Assembly: GCF_003611635.1 (NCBI RefSeq)
Contig: NZ_RAVZ01000040.1
Coordinates: 1 to 40,214, forward strand
From: Corallococcus terminator
Lineage (GTDB): Bacteria > Myxococcota > Myxococcia > Myxococcales > Myxococcaceae
Direction of reading: 5' to 3'
Length of the DNA: 40,214 nucleotides
Shown: piece by piece, positions 7,439-13,991 of the stretch
Layout: each line of letters opens with the position of its first letter
Position numbering within the stretch: position 1 is the first letter of the stretch
Translations under genes and position numbers: made by a program
The notes under the pieces: model-generated
Databases searched by the model: none
The model's input: the letters and a program-made list of their open reading frames with translations, nothing else
Told to the model about the DNA's origin: nothing

Positions 7439-9046
7439 ATGATCACCCGGAATCCGTCGAGTACCGTTTCCCGCTTCCTCGAAGGGCACCTGCGGCGCGA
7501 TGCGCAGGCGCGTGAGCTGTCGGTCGCGCGCTTCATGAGCATCCTGTCCGGCATCTGCGTGGTGGTGGCCGCGGCCCTGGGCCCGTCCATGGGCTGGGAC
7601 CTGACGCTGGCGCTGATGGGCCTGTCGGTGGTGCTGGCGGGCTACTACGCGGTGATGTGGGCGGTGCTGCGCAAGGGCGTCTTCCACCCGGCCATCCCGT
7701 GGCTCAACGTGGCCATCGAGGTGAGCATCCCGGCGGTGGTGCTGACATTCGACCTGCGCTACCAGGGCCCCGTCTACGCGCTCACCGCGCCCACCATCGT
7801 CATCTGGGGCGCGCTGGTGACGCTGGCGGGCCTGCGCAGCAACCCGCGCCTGGGACTGGCCGCGGGCGCGCTGGTGGCGGCGGAGTACCTGACGCTCTAC
7901 TTCGGCTTCGTGCGGCCGCTGTTGCCGGAGAACCCGCTCATCACGCTGGCGCCGCTGTTCATCTGCGTGCGCGCGTTCTTCTTCGTGGCCACCGGGGCGC
8001 TGACGGCGGTGCTCGCGCGGCACTTCCTGGAGCGCACCCGGAGCGCGCTCGCGTCGCTGCGCGAGCAGGAGGTGATGGGCAAGTACGTGCTGCATGAGCG
8101 GCTGGGCGCGGGCGGCATGGCGGAGGTGTACCGGGCCACGTACTCGCCCGAGGGCGGCTTCGAGAAGCAGGTGGCCCTCAAGCGCATCCTGCCGTCGTTC
8201 GCGGACGACGCGGCCTTCGTGACGATGTTCCGCCGCGAGGCGGAGCTGTGCTCGACGCTCAACCACCCCAACATCGTCCAGGTGTTCGACCTGGGACGAC
8301 ACGGTGGCACCTACTTCCTGGCGATGGAGTACGTGGACGGGCTGCCGCTCAGCGGCGTGCTCAAGCCGCAGGTCCGCAAGCCGTTGCCGCTGTCGGCCGC
8401 GACGTTCCTGGCCGCGGAGCTGGCGTCCGCGCTGGACTACGTGCACCGCAAGACGAGCCCGGACGGAGAGCTCCTGCGGCTGGTGCACCGCGACGTCAAC
8501 CCGCCCAACGTCCTCATCTCTCGCATCGGCGAGGTGAAGCTGTCGGACTTCGGCATCGCGCGCGACGCGGCCCGCGCGAACCTCACGGTGGCCGGCAGCG
8601 TGCGCGGCAAGCTGGGGTACATGGCGCCGGAGCAGGCCATGGGCCGGGACTTCGACGGACGGGCGGACCTGTTCGCGCTGGGGCTGACGCTGCACGAGGC
8701 CCTCACCGGACGGCGCGCGCTGAGCGGGCATTCGGAGGAGCTGCTGCTGCGCGCGGCGGTGGATCAAGAGGTCGTCCCGCCCTCGCAGCTCAACCCCGCG
8801 GTGCCGGTGGCGCTGGATGCCATCGTCATGTCGCTGCTGCAGAAGGACCCGCAGCGGCGCACGCCCAACGGCGCGGCGCTGCGCCAGCAGCTCCTGGCGC
8901 TGGAGGGCCCCGCAGCCCCCTTCCCCCATGGACAGGCGGAGCTGGGACGGGTGGCGCGCGAAGCGAAGGCGCTCGCGACGGCGCTGACGCAGGAGGACTC
9001 CGAGTCCTTCGCCGCCGTGAAGGCGCCGGCCGTGCGCTCGGCCTGA
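7439..9046 (+). CDS. Ser/Thr protein kinase with N-terminal six-helix membrane domain
   Basis: A 535-residue eukaryote-like kinase with reversed topology. About six hydrophobic helices (residues 30-190) and a short linker helix precede the kinase domain (about 216-490). Most bacterial receptor kinases have an N-terminal kinase and one membrane helix. Motifs: LGAGGMAEV (Gly loop), VALKRIL (ATP-binding Lys), HRDVNPPN (H350, D352, N357), DFG (D370) and YMAPEQ. The catalytic loop has Asn354 where most kinases have Lys (HRDxKxxN); such changes are common in myxobacterial kinases, so activity is not excluded. The last ~45 residues are a helical tail. ATG 7439 follows a G-run (GGGGGG). A hairpin follows the stop. 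The input could be sensed in the membrane or by the loops; nothing identifies it. Confidence 0.92.
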   Translation: MITRNPSSTVSRFLEGHLRRDAQARELSVARFMSILSGICVVVAAALGPSMGWDLTLALMGLSVVLAGYYAVMWAVLRKGVFHPAIPWLNVAIEVSIPAVVLTFDLRYQGPVYALTAPTIVIWGALVTLAGLRSNPRLGLAAGALVAAEYLTLYFGFVRPLLPENPLITLAPLFICVRAFFFVATGALTAVLARHFLERTRSALASLREQEVMGKYVLHERLGAGGMAEVYRATYSPEGGFEKQVALKRILPSFADDAAFVTMFRREAELCSTLNHPNIVQVFDLGRHGGTYFLAMEYVDGLPLSGVLKPQVRKPLPLSAATFLAAELASALDYVHRKTSPDGELLRLVHRDVNPPNVLISRIGEVKLSDFGIARDAARANLTVAGSVRGKLGYMAPEQAMGRDFDGRADLFALGLTLHEALTGRRALSGHSEELLLRAAVDQEVVPPSQLNPAVPVALDAIVMSLLQKDPQRRTPNGAALRQQLLALEGPAAPFPHGQAELGRVAREAKALATALTQEDSESFAAVKAPAVRSA

Positions 9047-9047
9047 G

Positions 9048-9078
9048 GCCCGGGCACCCTGGACGCGAAGGTCCGGGC
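9048..9078 (+). terminator. Hairpin after the 6-TM kinase gene
   Basis: Arms GCCCGG (9048-9053) and CCGGGC (9073-9078), plus an inner ACC/GGT pairing, begin directly after the kinase stop. There is no T-run. It could be a terminator or merely a GC-rich fold. Confidence 0.35.
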
Positions 9079-9153
9079 GGCGCGAGCAGGCGCTGCGCGG
9101 GGCCGGGGAGCGCGCTAGAACCCGACGCGTCCCCGCTCCCGGAGTGCGTCGCC

Positions 9154-10008
9154 TTGGACATCGCCGTCATCACCTACGCAGGAATGCCGCAGTTGTACCC
9201 GCTGGATGCGCCGCTGGTGCCCGCCCTGCGCGAGCTGGGGCTGGATGCCCGGCCGGTCATCTGGGACGACCCCACCGTGGACTGGAGCCGGGTGCGCGCG
9301 GCGGTGGTGCGCAACGCGTGGGACAGCCACCTGCGCCGCGATGAGTTCCTCGCCTGGGCCGAGCGCGTGGACGCCGTCAGCCGCCTGTTCAACCCGTTGG
9401 ACGTGCTGCGTTGGAACACGCACAAGGGCTACCTGAAGGACATGGAGGCCCAGGGGCTGCCCTTGACGCCCACCGTCTGGGTGGCACCCGGCGGCACGCT
9501 GGACGTGGAGCAGGTGGCGCGCGAACGGGACTGGAACGCGGTGGTGCTCAAGCCCGCGGTGGCGGCCGGCGGACTCAAGGTCTTCATCTTCCGGAGGGAC
9601 GCGCTGGGTGAAGCGAGCGCGAAGGTGGCGGAGCTTTCGAAGGAGGGCGACGTGATGGTGCAGCCCTACCTCACCGCCTTCGAGACGGAGGGCGAGCGCT
9701 CCTACATCTTCTTCAACGGCGTCTTCAGCCACGCGGTGCGCCGCCCGCCCACGCTGGCCTCAGCGCCCCGGGGCTTCGCGGAGCCGCACGCGTTCACCCC
9801 GGACAACCCGGCGGAGCTGAAGGTGGCGGAGGCGGTGCTGGAGGCATCCGGTGGCTCGCGGCTGTTGTACGCGCGCGTGGACGTGGCCACGGACAACGCG
9901 GGACACACCCGCCTGCAGGAGGTGGAGGTGACGGAGCCGTGCCTGTTCCTCACCCTGGATGCGGCGGCGCCGGAGCGGATGGCCCGGGCCGTCATCGCCC
10001 GGCTGTAG
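9154..10008 (+). CDS. ATP-grasp domain protein
   Basis: A 284-residue member of the ATP-grasp superfamily, which joins a carboxylate to an amine or thiol via an acyl-phosphate. It begins LDIAVITYAG and continues with a pre-ATP-grasp domain. Then come LRWNTHKGYLKDME (the 'N-x-K-x-x-L' ATP-grasp entry helix), VVLKPAVAAGG (ATP-binding lysine loop), MVQPYL, and a C-terminal acidic EVEVTEPCLFL (metal ligands). This order resembles RimK-like and DcsG-like single-domain enzymes. The start is taken as TTG 9154 because GGAG lies 9 bases upstream and the fold begins exactly there; the frame is open further upstream, but that part overlaps the kinase gene out of frame. The substrate is unknown. It is followed 95 bases later by the FHA gene. 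Confidence 0.82.
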   Translation: MDIAVITYAGMPQLYPLDAPLVPALRELGLDARPVIWDDPTVDWSRVRAAVVRNAWDSHLRRDEFLAWAERVDAVSRLFNPLDVLRWNTHKGYLKDMEAQGLPLTPTVWVAPGGTLDVEQVARERDWNAVVLKPAVAAGGLKVFIFRRDALGEASAKVAELSKEGDVMVQPYLTAFETEGERSYIFFNGVFSHAVRRPPTLASAPRGFAEPHAFTPDNPAELKVAEAVLEASGGSRLLYARVDVATDNAGHTRLQEVEVTEPCLFLTLDAAAPERMARAVIARL

Positions 10009-10103
10009 CGCCCGGACCGGGGCCCGCCAGCCATTCGACCACTCGTGGACACCTGCGAATGCGCGGTGGCGGCAAGGGGCCCTGATGGGGTTATGTCGGG
10101 CAC

Positions 10104-10640
10104 ATGCGCGCCCTGTTGCTTTCTTTGCTCATCCGCCAGCACATGGCCCTCAAGGAGAAGTTCAACGCCAAGTACCCGCACCCCTGGTTGGTGTGGGAAG
10201 CGGGCGCGTGGAACGTCCCCGAAGAGCAGAACGTGTCGGCGACGCGGTTGCCCATGATGGACCTGCGCGACTGCCTGCCCGCGGGCGACGCGCTGTGCTT
10301 CGAGCTGATGGGCGTGGCGGAGCGCGGCCCCCTCAAGCTGGGGCGCGCCGAGCACAACACCTTCGTCGTCAACGACGCCACGGTGTCGCGCGAGCAGTTG
10401 GCCCTGCACCCCACCACCGAGGGGCGCTGGACGGTGGAGCGGCTGGCGCACTCCAAGCCCGCGACGGTGAATGGTGAGGCGCTGGAGCCCGAGCAGCCCC
10501 GGATGCTGCATCCCGGAGATGAGCTGAAGGTGGGCGACGTGCGCCTCACCTTCCACGACGCCGCGACGTTCAACGCGCGCATCGGCCGCATCGCCGCGCA
10601 GGTGCTCGCACAGGCCTCCGCTTCGCCGCCGCCGCGCTGA
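10104..10640 (+). CDS. FHA domain protein
   Basis: A 178-residue cytoplasmic protein with a forkhead-associated domain at about residues 70-155. Visible motifs are LKLGRAEHN (the GR of the phosphothreonine pocket), VSREQL (the S-R-x-H/Q-like loop; Gln replaces the usual His), VNGEAL and LHPGDELKVGDVRLTF. FHA domains bind phosphothreonine peptides, so this is a plausible reader of the kinases nearby (7439-9046 and 11549-13066). The N-terminal 60 residues are not recognised. The start ATG 10104 has only a weak ribosome binding site. It is followed by a compact hairpin. Partner kinase is an inference from location only. Confidence 0.88.
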   Translation: MRALLLSLLIRQHMALKEKFNAKYPHPWLVWEAGAWNVPEEQNVSATRLPMMDLRDCLPAGDALCFELMGVAERGPLKLGRAEHNTFVVNDATVSREQLALHPTTEGRWTVERLAHSKPATVNGEALEPEQPRMLHPGDELKVGDVRLTFHDAATFNARIGRIAAQVLAQASASPPPR

Positions 10641-10652
10641 AGCGAAGTCCGG

Positions 10653-10670
10653 GTGCCCGCGACCGGGCAC
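10653..10670 (+). terminator. Hairpin terminator after FHA gene
   Basis: A perfect 7-bp stem (GTGCCCG at 10653-10659, CGGGCAC at 10664-10670) with a 4-base loop begins 12 bases after the FHA stop codon. There is no T-run. Confidence 0.5.
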
Positions 10671-10742
10671 TTCGAGCGCGACCGTCGAAGCCCCGCGCCC
10701 CTCTCCAGGTGTCCCGAACGTGGCACCTGAGTTCGACGAACC

Positions 10743-10896
10743 CGAGGCCAAGCAGCCCCGGTGCCCGAGCCCCGCGACGGTCCCCAACGCCCCACGGTGC
10801 CGAGCGTCATGTCCCGGCACCGAGGCCAGCAGCCCCGATGCCCGAGCCCTACGACGGGCCCTAACGCCCCACGGTGCCGAGCGTCGTGTCCCGGGG
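10743..10896. repeat. Two-copy ~78-bp direct repeat including the 3' end of the TPR gene
   Basis: The stretch 10743-10819 and the stretch 10821-10896 are near-identical (for example both contain AACGCCCCACGGTGCCGAGC), with one single-base indel and a handful of substitutions. The right copy contains the last codons and TAG stop of the minus-strand TPR gene (ending ...TTLGTVGR). The left copy reproduces the same tail (...MTLGTVGR) beyond the stop. Each copy contains CGGTGCC pairing with GGCACCG or similar. It looks like a local tandem duplication of a gene end. Confidence 0.8.
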
Positions 10897-11580
10897 GTTG
10901 GGCGCCGTGGCGAGCCACACCGCGCCACCCGCGAGCACCGCCGCCGCGCCCACGCCGGCCCAGACGTACCAGCGACGCGACCAGGGCTTGGAGGCCTGCG
11001 CCGTCACCGCGCCTTCCGGCACCTGCATCGCCAGGGCCTCGGAGGCCCCGTTCTTCTGCTGCGCGGCGGCCGGATTCGCGGCGAGCTTCGCCTGGCTGGC
11101 GCGAGCCTCCGCCAACGCGGCCTGTTCGCGCGCCCGTTGCAGCTCGCGGTCCCGCGTGAAGCGTTCGCGCTCGCGGCGCTGCTCCTCCTGGACACGGACC
11201 TTGTTGTCCATCTCCGCGATGAGCTCGCGCACCACGTCCGCGTTCGCGGGCTCCTCCGACGACAGCGCCAGGTAGCGCCGGTAGAAGAAGGCCGCGCGCG
11301 ACGGGTTGTTCAACTGCCGGTGGCACTGCGCGATGTTGAAGAGGAACGCGGGCAGCGGCTTGAGGCGGTACGCCTCGCTGAAGGCCTTGAGGCCCCGGTC
11401 GAACTCCCCCAGGTCGTACGCCAGGTTGCCCTCGGAGAATTTCTCGCGCGCCTGCGCCTCCGAAGAAGCCGTGGGCGCCTCCGCCGCCGCCACCACCTGC
11501 AACGGAGCTCCCAACGACAGCGCCAGCACGAGGCTCAGCGCCTTGCGGTCAATGCGGCGCGAATGGATCAATGACCGCAT
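10861..11580 (-). CDS. TPR-containing membrane-anchored protein, kinase partner
   Basis: A 239-residue protein. ATG 11580 is chosen because GGAGGA lies 8 bases upstream; an in-frame start 14 codons earlier lacks this. Layout: signal-like hydrophobic segment (about 14-34, ending VVAAAE); tetratricopeptide-like helices (about 38-110, including AREKFSEGNLAYDLGEFDRGLKA and FNIAQCHRQL); an Arg/Glu-rich coiled coil (about 120-165); then a C-terminal membrane helix (WYVWAGVGAAAVLAGGAVWLA, quoted to 20 residues: WYVWAGVGAAAVLAGGAVWL). The start overlaps the end of the upstream kinase gene by 32 bases, so the two are translated from one message. In myxobacteria such small TPR proteins commonly accompany PEGA kinases. 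The role is probably scaffold or envelope assembly; that is inference. The last codons lie within a tandem repeat. Confidence 0.85.
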   Translation of the reverse strand: MRSLIHSRRIDRKALSLVLALSLGAPLQVVAAAEAPTASSEAQAREKFSEGNLAYDLGEFDRGLKAFSEAYRLKPLPAFLFNIAQCHRQLNNPSRAAFFYRRYLALSSEEPANADVVRELIAEMDNKVRVQEEQRRERERFTRDRELQRAREQAALAEARASQAKLAANPAAAQQKNGASEALAMQVPEGAVTAQASKPWSRRWYVWAGVGAAAVLAGGAVWLATAPNPRDTTLGTVGR

Positions 11581-13066
11581 CCCTGCTTCCTCCCTTGCGA
11601 CCCGTCCCGCGAGCCGGCGCACGGCGCGGCCCCGGACTCGACTTCACGAGCGGCACGGTCAGCTCCGCGGCGGCGGTATCCTGCTTCAGCTCCACCGCGC
11701 GCTCCAGCGGCACGTAGCCCGCAAGCTCCACCCGCAGTTGCGACGGCATCGACCGCCGCTCCAGCGCCTTCGTCAGCGGCGTGACGCCCAGCTCTTCCCC
11801 GGTGTCCACGCGGACGACCTTCGCGCCGGGAGGGGACGACTGCACCGTCAGCGTCACCGCGTCGGTCGCCCCCGCGGCGGGACGGCCCGCGACAGCCGGG
11901 GCCCCCGCCACCTGGGCGACGTCGGCTTCGGGCGTGCGCGCCGGATGCAGGCCCTTCCACGTCGTGATGCCGGACACCAGCGCCAGCGCGGCCAGCGCCG
12001 CCGACACCTGGAGTCGCCGGTCGCGCAGCGCGGACGGCATCCGCATGCGCACGGTGGGGCGCTCCAGCTCTTCGACTGGAGCCAGATGGGCGGGCTCCGC
12101 CGTCAGGGCCGGCAGCAGCAGGAGCGCGGTGGTGACCTCCGCCAACTGCTGCGGACGGGCTTCCGGCTCCTTCGCCAGGCAGCGCATCACCAGCGCCGCG
12201 AGCGCGGGCGGCATCGGTTCACCCGACGGCAGGTGCGCGGGCAGCGGCGGCGGCGGCTGGGTGATGATCTGCACCACCAACTGCCCGAAGGCCGACGCCT
12301 GGAAGGGCGGATGCCCCGACAGCATCTCGTAGAGGATGTTGCCCACCGCGTAGATGTCCGCGCGGGCGTCGACCGGGAGGCCCGCGGCCTGCTCCGGCGC
12401 CATGTACGCGGGCGTCCCGATGATGGTGCCATCCAACGTGCCGGTAAGGCTCACGCCGGTCTGCGTCGTCATCAGCTTGGCGACGCCGAAGTCCAGCACC
12501 TTCACGAAGTCCGCCTGCCCCGAGCGATGACTGATGAAGAGGTTGTCCGGCTTGATGTCCCGGTGCACCACGCCCACCTGGTGGGCCGCGCCCAGCGCCG
12601 CGCACACCTGCACGCCCATGCGCTGCACCCGCGCCAGCGTCAGCCCCTCTTCCTTCAGGAGCGCGCCCAGGTTCTGGCCGCGCAGCAGCTCCATCACGCA
12701 GTAGACGTGCCCGTGCGGCGACTCATCCACGAAGTCGAAGATCTCCACGATGTGCTCGTGGTTGATCTGGTTGACGGTGCGCGCCTCCTGGAAGAAGCGC
12801 TGCACGAACGAGCTGTCCCGCGCGTGCTCCGGCCGCAGCACCTTGAGCGCCACCTGCCGGCCCAGCCGCACGTGCCGCGCCTGGAACACCCGCCCCATGG
12901 AGCCTTCACCCAGGAGCCGTTCGAGCTGGTAGTTGCCCAGCACCGTCCCCTCCTGGACCTCTTCGCCAGGCCGAGCCACCACCGGAGCCGGCATCCCGCC
13001 ACTGTCGCTCACGGCTTCACCGTGGCCGGACAGGACTGTGTGGGCGAAGAGATCGTCGGTGACCAT
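11549..13066 (-). CDS. Ser/Thr protein kinase with transmembrane helix and PEGA domain
   Basis: A 505-residue receptor-type eukaryote-like kinase. The kinase domain (about 50-320) has LGEGSMGRV, VALKVL, HRDIKPDN (H168, D170), DFGVAK, an activation segment rich in Thr (TGVSLTGTLDGTIIGT) and YMAPEQ, all consistent with an active enzyme. A hydrophobic helix (about residues 385-403, LQVSAALAALALVSGI) follows. The extracytoplasmic part holds a PEGA domain (about 430-490: LTVQSSPPGAKV...GVTPL...LRVELAGYVP), a fold usually involved in surface or wall contacts. The start at ATG 13066 gives a short acidic leader; a good ribosome binding site is not seen, and GTG near 13011 is an alternative. The 3' end overlaps the TPR gene by 32 bases. 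Confidence 0.92.
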   Translation of the reverse strand: MVTDDLFAHTVLSGHGEAVSDSGGMPAPVVARPGEEVQEGTVLGNYQLERLLGEGSMGRVFQARHVRLGRQVALKVLRPEHARDSSFVQRFFQEARTVNQINHEHIVEIFDFVDESPHGHVYCVMELLRGQNLGALLKEEGLTLARVQRMGVQVCAALGAAHQVGVVHRDIKPDNLFISHRSGQADFVKVLDFGVAKLMTTQTGVSLTGTLDGTIIGTPAYMAPEQAAGLPVDARADIYAVGNILYEMLSGHPPFQASAFGQLVVQIITQPPPPLPAHLPSGEPMPPALAALVMRCLAKEPEARPQQLAEVTTALLLLPALTAEPAHLAPVEELERPTVRMRMPSALRDRRLQVSAALAALALVSGITTWKGLHPARTPEADVAQVAGAPAVAGRPAAGATDAVTLTVQSSPPGAKVVRVDTGEELGVTPLTKALERRSMPSQLRVELAGYVPLERAVELKQDTAAAELTVPLVKSSPGPRRAPARGTGRKGGSRDAVIDPFAPH

Positions 13067-13475
13067 GGGGGGATCAGGTTTCCATGGTCGGGCAACCCTG
13101 CAACCCTGGGGCGAGCATCTATCGCTCCAACGACGGAAAAACTTTCTCCACGTGACGATTGGACCGCCCCACCCCGCATGGAGCTGTCCCATGTGCGGCG
13201 AGCACGTACCTTCCGTCCACGGACATTGAAATACTTCTCCATACAGCGCACTCCCGTCCTGTTCCCCCGGCATCGATGGTCGCCGCTTGGATGCGGTTGG
13301 TCAACGTGGGCGGAAGGGCCGCTAGCACGGTGTCGGGAAGACTGTTCCCGGCATGAAGGGTGCGGCAGGCGGGTCGCCTGGACTCCGCTCGGAGGTCGGA
13401 GTGCTCGCTGGGGGAAGCTTGCCGGGGACGAAGGGGGTCCGCACTCCTCAAGACACGACCCAAGGAGGCGTGAAG
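13067..13475. other. Divergent intergenic region (409 bp), no gene seen
   Basis: This stretch separates the PEGA kinase (minus) from the host-attachment-type gene (plus). Frames through it are open only because of high GC and lack family features. It must carry the promoters of both genes, but no convincing -35/-10 or sigma-54 element stands out. A small inverted repeat, CGGGAA at 13334-13339 with TTCCCG at 13345-13350, is the only structure I noticed. Confidence 0.5.
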
Positions 13476-13913
13476 ATGGCGGACAAGAGGCTCTGGATCC
13501 TGGTGGCCAACGCGAGTCGTGCCCGGCTCTTCGCCACGGACGCGAAGGCGGAGAAGTGGGACCTCATCGAGCAGTTCCAACATGACGAGAGCCGGACCAA
13601 GCCCGTCGACCTGTTCAACCAGGCCGACAATCCCAACGCGGGCACGCTGCACGGCCCGGCGTCGGAGAACGATCCCAACGGGCGGAGGGACCTGGAGCAC
13701 GACCGCTTCGCACGGGAGCTGTCGGCGCGTCTGGACAAGGGGGTGGACTCAAGGGCCTTCGACGAGCTGGTCATCGCCGCGCCGCCCACGTTCCTGGGCA
13801 AGATGCGGGGCCTGTTGAGCACGCGCGTGAAGCAGCGGGTGCGGCTGGACCTGGCCTCGGACTTCTCCAGCCTGCCGGAGCGGGAGCTGCACGACCGGGT
13901 GCCCCTGTTGTAG
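13476..13913 (+). CDS. Host attachment-type protein (baeRF family, eRF1 domain 2-like)
   Basis: A 145-residue protein of the family once named 'host attachment protein' and later grouped with the bacterial/archaeal eRF1-like (baeRF) families. Seen in the sequence: an opening beta strand KRLWILVANASRARLF, the conserved central stretch around DLEHDRFARELSARL, AFDELVIAAPPTFLG, and the closing LPERELHDRVPLL. ATG 13476 has AAGGAGG seven bases upstream. An upstream in-frame Met at 13353 is rejected because the extra residues are low-complexity. There is no signal peptide, so it is cytoplasmic. The family's molecular role is unsettled; ribosome-related or stress functions have been proposed on fold grounds. 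Confidence 0.85.
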   Translation: MADKRLWILVANASRARLFATDAKAEKWDLIEQFQHDESRTKPVDLFNQADNPNAGTLHGPASENDPNGRRDLEHDRFARELSARLDKGVDSRAFDELVIAAPPTFLGKMRGLLSTRVKQRVRLDLASDFSSLPERELHDRVPLL

Positions 13914-13991
13914 GCGGGCAGTCGGCCAAGGGGTATGTGGCCCGGGTTCTGGTATAGGACCTGGGTTACCTCTCTTCGCGCCCGACGTGCC

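Noticed and set aside
10721-10735. TGGCACCTGAGTTCG as a second sigma-54 promoter
   Set aside because: The -12 element lacks the required GC (TTCG not TTGC), and no gene starts downstream in that direction.
13067-13273. N-terminal extension of the PEGA kinase to an upstream Met
   Set aside because: The added 69 residues are low-complexity, Cys/Trp-rich and lie outside any domain; ATG 13066 is nearer the kinase fold.
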